Positions 21,313-32,476 of a stretch of DNA of 64,000 nucleotides are shown here, piece after piece (position 1 is the stretch's first letter; the number at the start of each line of letters is the position of its first letter). The stretch covers positions 369,428 to 433,427 of the forward strand of contig CALYLW010000325.1 of NCBI GenBank assembly GCA_944989445.1, read 5' to 3'. Position numbers and translations under genes: made by a program. The stretch is from Ampullaceana balthica. Its lineage: Eukaryota; Mollusca; Gastropoda; Lymnaeidae. The notes below the pieces were generated by a model, which saw only the letters and a program-made list of their open reading frames with translations, was not told the origin of the DNA and made no database searches.

Positions 21313-21397
<85 letters not shown>

Positions 21398-21428
21398 CTA
21401 TTTCTATCTCTATCTCCCCCTCTATCTA
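20940..21428 (+). repeat. CT microsatellite with GACTC interruptions
   Basis: Nearly 500 bp of (TC)n with GACTC interruptions at irregular spacings, ending in (TCTA)n. No coding content. Confidence 0.95.
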
Positions 21429-22555
21429 ATGAACTTCTTGTTCCTGTCCATGCCATTACCTCCTAAAATGCTATCATGCATGTAGACTATTGACTCACCA
21501 AAATTTTTGTTGCACACCCTATCTACCATCACTTGGCATTGTCTCAGGCGTTGCACACCCCAACTACCATCACTTGGCATTGTCTCAAGACTCGTTGTCT
21601 TAACCTTGTTTTTAGTTCTAACAAAACTGCTTAAAAAACTAATGGCAATGCTTCCCGTTAAAATGGAATATTAAATGAGGAGGCGACATTAAAATTTCAT
21701 ATACTGCATGCAAACAAGATCCGCCGCGCATTAAAGAAAGATGAGATTCATGCTATGAGATTCTTGTAATATAACACGTAAAAACCTGTAACGAACGGGG
21801 CTGATCGCACAACATCACAATGGCGTCAGCGCTTAGTGACTTGTGGTCCGCGGGCCAGCACCTGCCCTCCATGTCTTAGAGATGGGTGGTCCACGGGCCA
21901 GCACCGGCCCTCGACGTCTTAGAGATGTGTGGTCCGTGGACGAGCACCGATCAGCACTGGCGGTACGAATAGGCGAAGGCAATGGCCAAGATTAAAGAAT
22001 GATCAAAGCAAAAATTTCTTTTTTTATAATACTACACCTTCATCCTTCAATTAATTAATTTCTTTATTGCTGCCAATCTCAACTCATATGTCCTTCTGGA
22101 TAAAACTGTAAAAAATACAAAGCTAAACTAGTAACATAATGCTGAGATTTTAAAACGATTTCTTTTTTTTTGGGTGTTAATTTGAACTTTTAAGCTAAGA
22201 AATCTAAACACCGATTCCTTGTGACAGTTAAATAATTTAAATAAAAAAAAAGAATTAACTTTAGAAATCATTTGGCTAAAACATATTTGTGGCGTATTAA
22301 ATAGTGACAAGTTTAAAATGCAAGTATTTCAATGACTTAAACAAAACCCAGACATTTGAATTTGAAACAAAAATTCCTGCAAGTTAGCTGACACGATTTC
22401 AAACAGATTGATGAGTTAAAACTCACGTGTCCAAGCTTGACCGCATCGAGGGGGGAAGAAGTTAAGCTGAGAGCTTCATTTCAATTTACTTTTTGACCTA
22501 AAACCGATTCCTGGATAAGTCATACAATTTTGTTTCAAATAAAATCAGTGATTAG
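21429..22555. other. Unassigned interval with a short 43-bp tandem
   Basis: 21838-21945 has two to three imperfect 43-bp copies containing GGTCCACGGGCCAGCACC and CTTAGAGATG. A 30-bp direct repeat lies at 21505-21590 (CTACCATCACTTGGCATTG). Otherwise nothing. Confidence 0.5.
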
Positions 22556-22740
22556 CAATGCTCCCTCTAAGGTTTGTTGGTCCGTGTGCAAAGTAAAAAA
22601 AAACAACAACTCGTGTGCAAAGTTGCACAACATCCAATTTTGTTGGGCAAACTTTTACCAAATTTGCTGCGCGGTAATTCTAAACTGCTGCGTGGCTTCT
22701 GTTAGATATCTGCGCGCCGCGCAGCTTAAAGGGAAAATTG
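22556..22740 (+). mobile_element. hAT MITE family C, copy 2
   Basis: CAATGCTCCCTCTAAG to CTTAAAGGGAAAATTG, with the core TTGTTGGTCCGTGTGCAAAG and CTGCGCGGTAATTCTAAACT. Flanking octamers GTGATTAG and GAGATGAA match weakly, so the target duplication is not clear here. Confidence 0.85.
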
Positions 22741-22814
22741 GAGATGAACATCTGCACCAAGTTTATGTTTTCTTGCTATCCAAGAAGTGTGATAAATTAA
22801 ACTCATATAAGAAT

Positions 22815-23080
22815 CCAGTCAGATGGACGGACGACAGACTGACAGACAAACTAACCGACAGACAAACGAAAAGATTGACAGACAACAAACAGACATATCG
22901 ACAGACAAACCGACAGTCAAGCAAACAGACAGACAAACATACAGACAGATTGATAGACATGCATACAGACGACAAACAGACGGACTAACATACAGATATA
23001 AAGACAGACCAACAGACAAATGGACTGATAGACACACAATCAGACGATATGACAAACAGACAGATAGAAAGACGGCCCGG
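22815..23080 (+). repeat. GACA-type imperfect microsatellite
   Basis: About 265 bp dominated by ACAGACAGAC and variants. It opens long, meaningless frames on both strands. Confidence 0.9.
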
Positions 23081-23565
23081 CCAGTTAAAGAAATTGACCA
23101 CAAAACAAATGAAAGAAAGAAACAGAAAACGTGTCAATGATTTTGTAAAATAGTCGAATCCATGTCGCGGTGTAAGAAATCCCTGCTGGTGGGTAACTAT
23201 TGGAGAGTTTGAGGACCACTGCGGGATTATAAATGTGGGCTGACGTCTGAGTAATGGTCAGGGGAGGGAAAGGATTAGGGCGAGGGTTATGGGGGGGGTA
23301 TTTCCAGGACCGCGCCTGAGAATTCAATGTTTTCTGTGGACGTGCATGCATACGAGAATTGCGTACCAGCCTGTGTGTACACGAATGTACTGGCGGAATA
23401 ATGTTGCTAGAAGGTTATGGACTATTGTTATGTTTAATGGCCTGTTTTTATCTTTCATGCTCTTAGTAATTATAAGCTGGTGGTAGGGAAGGGGGGGGGT
23501 GTTAAAAAAAACTTCAAATCCAGCTAGCCTTAACCTTATTCCTTCCACTAAACGAAGTTCATGCA
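23081..23565. other. Unassigned interval
   Basis: G-rich stretches near 23260-23310 and 23490. No supported gene. Confidence 0.5.
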
Positions 23566-24119
23566 TTTATGTTATGGTTCACAAATTATGTTATGTTCCA
23601 CAATTTATGTTATGGTTCACAAATTATGTTATGTTCCACAATTTATGTTATGGTCCACAATTTATGTTTTGGTTCACAATTTATGTTATGTTCCACAATT
23701 TATGTTATGGTTCACAAATTATGTTACGTTCCACAATTTATGTTATGGTCCACAATTTATGTTGTGGTTCACAAATTATGTTATGTTCCACAATTTATGT
23801 TATGGTCCACAATTTATGTTATGGTTCACAAATTATGTTATGTTCCACAATTTATGTTATGGTTCACAAATTATGTTATGTTCTACAATTTATGTTATGG
23901 TCCACAATTTATGTTATGGTTCACAAATTATGTTATGTTCCACAATTTATGTTATGGTTCACACATTATGTTATGTTCCACAATTTATGTTATGGTCCAC
24001 AATTTATGTTAAGGTTCACAAATTATGTTATGTTCCACAATTTATGTTATGGTTCACAAATTATGTTATGTTCCACAATTTATGTTATGGTCCACAATGT
24101 ATGTTATGGTTAACAATTT
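23566..24119 (+). repeat. 19-bp minisatellite, about 29 copies
   Basis: Units ATGTTATGGTTCACAAATT and ATGTTATGTTCCACAATTT alternate with variants (GGTCC, GGTTC). The 19-bp period leaves all three plus-strand frames open over about 550 bp, a repeat artefact. Confidence 0.9.
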
Positions 24120-24960
24120 CCACCCCCCCCCCACGTCAAATCGTTTCTGAAGTGAAGGACCACCAATGTCTCAGTTTAAATATAATGTCATCGTATTGGT
24201 AAAGTTTTTTCAAAATATAATTATTATTATTATCATTTTTTAAATAATTATTAAGACTATTGTTACTGTTTTCATCGTCCACTAGTTCACCGTCCATTTC
24301 TTAATTATCAACTTCATTACGCGTTGATAAATTTATGGGACGCTGTCTGGAGGGCCTTCACCCATGTTCATTCACTGCACCCATTTGTAAACTGTCTGGG
24401 TACCACCAGAAACATGTCTGCATATGACTGAAAAGTCTTCATTAAAACAAGTCACACGGCTAATTCCTGTGTCACGCACTGTTGCCAGTTTGCCTCCTTT
24501 ACCGAAATTCGATATTTTTGTTCTTTTCTTTTTTAATTTTTAAAGCCGCAATAATTACCCGATTACCTACTGGTATAAAGGCCCCGGGGTTAGCAGGGGA
24601 CACCACTCATTCGATACGGTATCGCGGTATCGACCAGCACCCGTTCAACTCAATTTAATCCCTTTACATTTGTTTGGGCTGTAGATTGCGTATTGACGCC
24701 CCCATGAATAAATTTGCAGAAACCAGATGGCGCCCCGGGGATATTTACGAGACAACACGTTGAAGCATACATGTAAAAGAAAACCGGAGAATGTACATCT
24801 TAGTTTTGGAGAAGAGTCTACCGCTATCGTTGATGTCGCAAGACATGACTGAAATATTTTATAAAACCTCTCATTGGATTATTGCCCTGCACTGTTATTC
24901 TTGTTGTTCATTGAAAGTGAATCCATTTAAGACCTCACTAGTACAGGATGTTTTAAGACA
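24120..24960. other. Unassigned interval
   Basis: No recognisable gene or repeat. Confidence 0.5.
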
Positions 24961-25117
24961 AATGTGCACGTTGAAAACTTACAAATAAAGGAAGTGTGTT
25001 TGCATTTTGAAAACTTACAAGTGAAGGAAGTGTTTGCATAAGGAAAAGTTAAAAATAAAGGAAGTGTGTTTGCATATTGGAAATTTTCAAGTAAAGGAAG
25101 TGTGTTTGGACTTTGCA
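24961..25117 (+). repeat. Imperfect ~36-40-bp tandem, four copies
   Basis: Copies share AAAACTTACAAATAAAGGAA and GTGTGTTTGCA, diverging progressively. Confidence 0.75.
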
Positions 25118-26073
25118 AGATTGTTTTCCTCCCCCCCCCCATGCCATTACTTGTCACCATAGCAGCCACCTTTCAGTTTTGAGTTGTAGATGACCATAAG
25201 ACTGACCCCACGTGCATCTCTACAAACGCACATGCCCCATCCAGACGGCGTCTTGTTAAGACTCCTTGCTGTAACAATAATCTAGTTAGTCCGCGTACAG
25301 CCACACTGACGGACAGATTCACACACACATACACACACACACACACACTCACAACGACTCACCACTCGATCATCTCCCCTGCCATCATCTGACTCATCCT
25401 GTCATGTCCATCTCAACACGTGTCACGCCATTTGTCCGGCCGGACAAAGGGGATGTCCGCGCATGCCTGATGACCAGTTAAGAGTATGCAGATATAGGAG
25501 AGGGACGAGATAGGCGCAGAGATGGAGAAAAGATGGGCGTCGGAAGGTTGGGAGGTAAACGATGAGGAGACGGTGGTCAATGAGGTAGGGGTGGCCAGGA
25601 AGGAGGTGGTCAGTGAGGAGGTAGTCAGTGAGGAGGTGGTCAGTGAGGAGGTATTGGTCAGTTATGAGAGGTCAGTGAAGAGGAGTTGAGTGTGGAGGTG
25701 ATTAGTGGGAAGACTGTGGTCAGTGAGTATTTGGGCAGAGGTCAGTTGATATAAAAATACTGAACCAACAATTTTTACCTTTTAAAAAAGCGAATGAAAT
25801 GAAATAACTCAACTTCTCAACGCAGGCGTGACAGAGCGAAAAGTTCAAACTGTTATTTCTTGTTGAAAGTCACCTCAACTTGGAAACTCATAATGGGATC
25901 TCTGTATATGAAATTTGAGAAAACTAGTTTAGAGTAATTGGGACTGTCAGCTTTTTTTGTTTTCTTATCCATACTGACCTTGGATTTCCAAATAATGTTT
26001 TATTATTAGTTCACCAAAAAATACATCGAAAAACAATGAAAAGTTCAAAATTCCGTTGTCAGAACACGAACAT
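25118..26073. other. Unassigned interval with simple repeats
   Basis: A short CA tract near 25322-25350 and a G/A-rich degenerate repeat of GAGGAGGTGGTCAGT at about 25590-25690. No gene. Confidence 0.5.
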
Positions 26074-26418
26074 ATCACTCCACTACTTCTTTCACTTCAT
26101 TGGCTCCCTGTGCAAGCACTAATTGATCACAAACTCTCTATTCCCTGCTACAAATTCTTTTCCGACTCATGTCTGTGCTATCTAACTGAACTTCTCTTAG
26201 TCTACTCACACTCCCTTTAGCTACGCTCTTCTGCAGACACGTGTATTTTTTTTAAGACACGCACTAAAATATTTTGCGAAATGTCTTTCCCTTTGTGTGC
26301 CCTTAAAAGAATTGAATTCTATACCATTACACCCCCAAAAAAAGAGCATTCCTACTACTAATAGGCCTTCAAAACTGCACTAAAAACAAATCTTTTCAAA
26401 ATTTACTTTCCAAATTAA
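26074..26418 (+). pseudogene. Decayed LINE C-terminus (CR1/L2-like)
   Basis: The frame reads LLLSLHWLPVQALIDHKLSI, CYKFFSDSCLCYLTELLLVY, LRSSADT and, after stops and a frame change, FKTALKTNLFKIYF. This order (HWLPV...YLsELL...LRSS...FK-ALKT-LF) is the conserved C-terminal tail of many CR1/L2-type LINEs. Internal stops at the LRSS junction and downstream show it is long dead. Confidence 0.8.
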
Positions 26419-27779
26419 CGATCAAACATTTCTCTTGCTAATAAACGTAGCTTAAGATTAAAATAAGAACAATTTAAACTTGCCAACGGTTCAGCCCTCG
26501 TCAAAATTACCACGTGTACAAAACGAGAGAAGTAATCAAAATACAATGTTAAAATTGAGCTGCAAAGCTGGCTAAAGCTATTCGCTATTTGAAGGAATCT
26601 ATACCAATTGATATGTAAGGGGTGTGTAGGTGCTAGAAAACTTCCTTTGATACAGAATATCTTGGCGGTTTTTTTGTGTGGATCTTTCAGTACAGTATTT
26701 GGTTTTCTTGAATCCTGTTTGCAAGCACGAGATGAGGTGGCGAAACCCTCTCGCGCGCTAATTGACTATTACACCCTGACCTTGACCCATCCACCATTAC
26801 ACCGTCATCCCGGCCGCCGACGGCGTTGCTGTCAACTGAGCAAACAGGGGCTCTGATAGAAATTCCGATATTCTCATTAAATGAGTTCAAAATCCAATTG
26901 GTGAGGGACATACGAGTACTTTCCCCTTTGTTCTTGAGCGTGCGAGGTTTGCTCGCCAAACAGGAGCCTTACCGAGGGTTTCAGTGGAGGAAAATAACCG
27001 TGTGTACATGGGAGGGGCAGTTTATCAACACATGGGAGGGGCAGCCAACGATCCGGTGGGTCGTATAGTTGGGGCGGGGAGGGGGGAGTCGTTATAGAAA
27101 AACTATGATCTCAGTAATTACGTTAGGAATATAAACAATATATTTTTGAAAAGAATATTTTAAAAACTGAATGGAGAGGAAAAAAAGACATATCAAGTGA
27201 GATAATGGAGAGAACTACATTGTACTTGGAAGGTCGTCTATTAATATATCTATTTATTTTTAGATATTTATAATAACCAGTTATTAATTATCACATTTAG
27301 CATTAAATAATTACAATTTTCGCGGGGAAAAACGTGATACAACGTGAAATAGGAAGCATGGCATTTTGTAAACATGCGCATTAAGGACCCTGTGCTAGAG
27401 ATAAGAGATGAGTAGAAGTCTCTTTGAATCTGCAGTTCTGTTTCTGAATGCAACTCTGATATAATGCAGTGTTCTGTAGAAGTAAAATGGTGAATTTCGC
27501 CTCTGTTAATGCATGTATGAAATTCATTCAAAATAGAAGGGTTTTTTTTCTCTTTACAACGTATCACTCGTTATTGTAAATAAAGAAGTGATATGTCACA
27601 TCCGTTGTTGCATGATATACTAGTGGAAAGTTCTTAGTCGCCTATCTGCTACATAGCGGCTACAAAGGAAAATACTTGGTGAAAAGTCTTGACCGCGAAT
27701 TAAAGCCGTGATGGTTAGTGGTTAGTAAATTCAATATCTTTAAATTTTATAATGTTGTTGCTCGTACATTGTAGTCGAC
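26419..27779. other. Unassigned interval
   Basis: Contains a small direct repeat ACATGGGAGGGGCAG at 27005-27045. No supported gene; short frames show no domain. Confidence 0.5.
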
Positions 27780-28073
27780 GATGACCACTCTCATCATATT
27801 AGTCCAGTGCTAGGCCGCCACGATGAACACTCTCATCATATTAGTCCAGTGCTAGGCCGCCACGATGAACACTCTCATCATATTAGTCCAGTGCTAGGCC
27901 GCCACGATGAACACTCTCATCATATTAGTCCAGTGCTAGGCCGCCACGATGACCAGTCTCATCACATTAGTCCAGTGCTAGGCCGCCACGATGACCACTC
28001 TCATCATATTAGTCCAGTGCTAGGCCGCCACGATGACCACTCTCATCATATTAGTCCAGTGCTAGGCCGCCAC
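27780..28073 (+). repeat. 42-bp minisatellite, exactly 7 copies
   Basis: The unit contains CACTCTCATCATATTAGTCC and AGTGCTAGGCCGCCACGATG. 42 bp is 14 codons, so a repeated-peptide frame arises; nothing suggests it is coding. Confidence 0.9.
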
Positions 28074-28246
28074 GTGTGCCCACTGGTGGCTTATTAGCCC
28101 TATTTTAGAATACATTTGCCCTTTCACGCGAACTTGTAATTATTATAACTTTTAAAGAATATAACCAGTGATAAACCATTTGAAAGTTATGTTCAGTTTT
28201 TAACTAGGATTGAAGTTTATTCTGAAATTACCAGCATAATATTGAT

Positions 28247-28408
28247 AAACGAGCAACAAAGCCCGTCCAAGGACGTTCCGCAACCGTTCGGTGGCATGTA
28301 GTAACTCCTCTCCAACAGCCGTCTCGACCGGCATACATGTGCATAGCGTCAAAAATACTATTCATTATAGTTATAGTTAAAATAAATAACTCGTAAAAAT
28401 ATTTATTT
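28247..28408 (+). repeat. L family repeat, copy 2
   Basis: ACGAGCAACAAAGCCCGTCC through GTAAAAAT, closely matching 6449-6605. It ends at the SINE insertion. Confidence 0.75.
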
Positions 28409-28690
28409 GGGGACGCGGTGGCAGCGCACTCGACTGGCGTACCGATGGTCACGGGTTCGAATCCGTGTAAAGGCAAGGGTTTGTTCCCGGGGCCTAGGGC
28501 GTCCCTGAGTCACCCAGGTCGGAATGGGTACCTAACACTAGTTAGGCGGCTGGGTAATGCGTGGAACCCACAAAGCCGTGGCCTGTGAACGCTGCATCAC
28601 TTGCCAACAGATCATCTGTCATGGTCTGTGGACGCAACTATCTTCTGCATAGAAGGAGCGTCTGTATAGATAAGATAAGAAGATAAGATA
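28409..28690 (+). mobile_element. tRNA-derived SINE, full length
   Basis: A 282-bp element. The head has an A-box-like GGTGGCAGCGCACTCGAC and a perfect B box GGTTCGAATCC (28454-28464), the internal RNA polymerase III promoter. A body of about 200 bp follows, then a (GATAA)n tail. A 5'-truncated copy with the same tail junction is at 17977. The source tRNA was not identified. Confidence 0.85.
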
Positions 28691-29203
28691 TTATATACGT
28701 TTGAGGGTTACTCTATTCTTTAAAATACAGAACGGAATCAATCAGATAATGTTGCGTATTGATCGTACCACAGAGGTTCTCAAATAACAGTATATCCCCC
28801 GTCCCTTCCCACCTCTTCCTACCCCCTACCACCTTGATTGTTGATATCCCCCCTCTCCACAAATCAAACAATTTTTTCACCGTCTATACAAACTACATCG
28901 TTTGTAGAGGGGTTGTCTTAATTCAACCTGTTTCCATTGGGGAAGTTTAAACTCACACGGCGCGGGCGTTCATCGGCGTCATTCCTTATTTGATCGGCTC
29001 TAATCTAAACACGTCATTGGTAAGAAGGACATTGGACTGTTCCATTTATAGGAGTCTAACAAGATTTACACCCCCCATCACATGTATTGATAGGACATGC
29101 CATCGCACCCAGGCTCGAGCAGTTCAACATCCAGGTTTTGGTGTGTTCAAACACTTTATTTGCAGACGTCATATCTACGGGAGATTTAACACAAAATATA
29201 AAA
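28691..29203. other. Unassigned interval
   Basis: No supported gene or repeat. Confidence 0.5.
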
Positions 29204-29707
29204 TAACTTGTAAAAAATTTTTTTAAAAACTATAAATCCTTTATATACGAGACTTAACTTAAAGAATGTTCATTATAATACACATCCCACGATAATCCAA
29301 AAATGCAAAATTTTATTTATGTCTCATAAAACATGTTTAATATAATGCGCACCGATCGGGAAAATATTTTTTTTTAATATCATCAATCTAATACACACCG
29401 CACAGCGTGACAGGAATGTATTAAAAAGGTTGTTTAATATAATACGCACCACGAAGCTCAAGCACAAAAAGTAACATGCTACATAGAGATAAATAGAGAT
29501 AATCTAAGAATTCATTGATTTAATAACAGTACATTCTATCGATCTGAAATTTTGATAGATCATTTTTATAATCGGCACGAGTCTGACTGCAAAATTTCGG
29601 CTCGTTAGTTTACGAGGAAGTGGGTTAAAAATCGATCCAAAATTTTTTCTGCATTCAAGCAAGGCCTCAAGCAGGCACCACGAGTTAATATTATAAAGGA
29701 TTTAAAA
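29204..29707 (+). repeat. K repeat copy 7, diverged
   Basis: A-end AACTTGTAAAAAATTTTTTT and TATAAATCCTTTATATACG, internal GAAATTTTGATAG block and GGAAGTGGGTTA, ending GAGTTAATATTATAAAGGAT. Older than copies 4, 5 and 8, judging by drift. Confidence 0.7.
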
Positions 29708-29840
29708 ATAAGATAATTTTTAAAAAAATTAAAGGCCAAGTGATACTCTACCATTTAGTGCTAGAAAACTAACGAAAAATGATGACCTAACTATTTTCTC
29801 CAGATTAACCGTTTCTGCCAGCAAAATACACCAATACTTT

Positions 29841-30260
29841 ATAAAACAGCAGTCATAAAACAGCAGTCATAAAACAGCAGTCATAAAACAGCAGTCATAA
29901 AACAGCAGTCATAAAACAGCAGTCATAAAACAGCAGTCATAAAACAGCAGTCATAAAACAGCAGTCATAAAACAGCAGTCATAAAACAGCAGTCATAAAA
30001 CAGCAGTCATAAAACAGCAGTCATAAAACAGCAGTCATAAAACAGCAGTCATAAAACAGCAGTCATAAAACAGCAGTCATAAAACAGCAGTCATAAAACA
30101 GCAGTCATAAAACAGCAGTCATAAAACAGCAGTCATAAAACAGCAGTCATAAAACAGCAGTCATAAAACAGCAGTCATAAAACAGCAGTCATAAAACAGC
30201 AGTCATAAAACAGCAGTCATAAAACAGCAGTTATAAAACAGCAGTTATAAAACAGCAGTC
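29841..30260 (+). repeat. 14-bp minisatellite, 30 copies
   Basis: ATAAAACAGCAGTC repeated for exactly 420 bp; two copies near the right end have AGTT in place of AGTC. Near-perfect, hence young. Confidence 0.95.
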
Positions 30261-30868
30261 ATAATTTTGAAAATAAATATGTAAATAAATAAGTAAATAT
30301 ATATATATTATATATATAAATTTATTTTTAAAAATTTACCCCAGGAACTAAACTCGCTTCCATCAGGTCTGTACCCATGCATCCTACCACGTGACCATAA
30401 CCTTAGACGATATGCTCTTAGAACTTTTGAAAGAAATGTTTACGCAGCACACTTTAAAATGTATCGATCTATAAAACTGGGGAGAAATGAAAGCGCTTTG
30501 TCTAAACTCAACTAGTCAAATATTTGAGGACTGGGGACACGACATGGAGTGTTTTATTGATGAATGTGTGTGACGTACTAAAGTATATGGTAAGCTAATA
30601 AGTGATTTTGCCTGATACTGCAGTATTAAGTAAGTTAAAATGTGATGTTTTCTGGTAATGCAGTACGTAGTAAGTTAATTAAAGAATATTTATCAACTTC
30701 CACTGGAACGTGTTAAGTCTTGTCAAAATACTTTGTAAATTTTTTTATTTTTAGCGTGAAAAATTGCAAATTTTAAAACTTAAACTTGATGAAGTAAAAT
30801 ATAAAGTAGCGTAAAAAATAGATTTTGATTGTTAAGCGCTCTGGCCATCAATTTCGGAGGGCCTTAAA
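30261..30868. other. Unassigned interval
   Basis: AT-rich. A loose tRNA-like stretch on the minus strand at 30356-30420 is not convincing. No gene. Confidence 0.5.
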
Positions 30869-31012
30869 CAATGTTGCCTCTATGGTTCGTTGGTCCGTGT
30901 GAAAATTAAAAACAAAAAACAACTCGTGTACAAAGTTGCACAGCATCAATTTTTGTGTGCAATGTTTCACAAAATTTTCTAAGCGATAATTCTAAAATGC
31001 TGCGTGGTCTTA
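30869..31012 (+). mobile_element. hAT MITE family C, copy 3, 3' truncated
   Basis: CAATGTTGCCTCTATG, GTTCGTTGGTCCGTGTG and the TTCTAAAATGCTGCGTGG core are present, but the right TIR is missing. GCCTTAAA on the left and GTCTTAAA on the right could be the duplication. Confidence 0.75.
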
Positions 31013-32476
31013 AAACCAGCCAGCATAAGTTGCGTACCTTTGTTTGGTTTGCAAGACATCTTCGTTTAACGCTGAAATGTGTGCGTCAAGGAACCGCCAT
31101 AAAAAACTAGAAGCAAACGATATACATAAACAAAAACTTATACATACACTTTCAAACATTTAGTTGGAATATAACACGTTCAACTCGAAGTACAATTGAA
31201 CCTATGCTGTATGTGTTTGTGTAGAACAAACCTACGCTGTATGTGTTTGTGTAGAACAAGGACCGATGTCTTTCAGTGCTGGACTCCTCGTCCGTTTTAA
31301 AATTACAACGTCTCTTTCGCGAAGGGCAAGCAAGGAGCACTTTTGGTGGCAATAAAGTTAGCAAATTATGTGCATGTCTTGTCTGTTTAAATCCTCATAC
31401 ACAAAGAGTGCTACATTACCCCCCCCTCCCACACGACCCATGGGAAAACATTTTCCCCAGCAACATTAAAGGGAGTGACCGCCACTACATTTGGCGCCGG
31501 ACGGACATGATGTCCGACGAAACCATGATGGGAGACCGTCAAGGTCCCACACGAACATCACAGATGGTGCGGCCATCAATCCGTCCACCGGACACGTTAA
31601 TGGCCCGCGCTGGTCAGTGTGGACACAAGTGCCGCTAGAGTACACGCTCGGGCGACGGGGTTGTACGGTAGATTAGTTACTATTATGATTAATGATCCGC
31701 CATCACAGCGGCTTTCTACGGAGATTTATAAGACTGCAGTTGGACCAATGACCATGGATTCTTTTCTTTTTTTGTTTTATTCTTTTTAGAGTAACTTTAT
31801 TTTAAAGGGTGGACATCGTTATGATCGCGAGAGCCGGTCAATGTTGACTCTAAAGACAATTCATTCAGGACTTACACTGATTTGGCTCAGCTACGCATCT
31901 ATAACACCCGCCCCACCCCCAACGGTCTCCGCCTTATTCATACCTCGAACCCCCTTTCATCCGCCCACGAATGTTTCATTGCCTGTAGCTGTAGCATGAG
32001 CTTACTAAAATATAAGCAGGGGGGCGCGGTCAAGAAAATTCTTTATTAAAATCAATACAATAACATTTCATTACAAGTCAACTGATCCAAACAATGGCGT
32101 AACTAGAACTATGACAAGACCAACACATATTATTGCTGGACCAAGGCAAACTTATGACAGGATCAAGACAACTAAGACAGGAACATGACAGTGTGAAGAC
32201 GTGACCATGCTAGTTCTATTTCGATCTGTTGCTATTGCAGGTCAAGGCTACGACATTTAGCACCCACAAGTAAAACACCGTTGGAGTGCTACAGCAAACA
32301 CTGAGCCATGGCTTGAACACAACACTCTCAGCACCGCACCACAGCACGCGCGGTGACTAAACTGACTTCTCGCGGTAATTTAATTTCCGGTCATCGTGTC
32401 GACATGGCGTATAAGGTTCTGACGAATGGCTGTGGCCATTACAGGTTTGTCAAACGTTTGATAGCATGTTCGGAGT
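31013..32476. other. Unassigned interval
   Basis: A 33-bp direct repeat lies at 31201-31260 (CTGTATGTGTTTGTGTAGAA). Short frames near 31276-31676 show no domain. No supported gene. Confidence 0.5.

Noticed and set aside
22530..23140. Frames over the GACA tract
   Set aside because: Low-complexity translation of a microsatellite, open on both strands; no domain.
23499..24202. Plus-strand frames of 147-213 codons rich in Cys, Tyr and Met
   Set aside because: They are three readings of a 19-bp minisatellite.
27807..28097. 96-codon frame with a 14-residue repeat
   Set aside because: It is a translated 42-bp minisatellite without promoter, splice or domain support.
30356..30420. tRNA-like stretch on the minus strand
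   Set aside because: The B-box resemblance (GAGTTTAGTTCC) is weak and no cloverleaf can be drawn with confidence.
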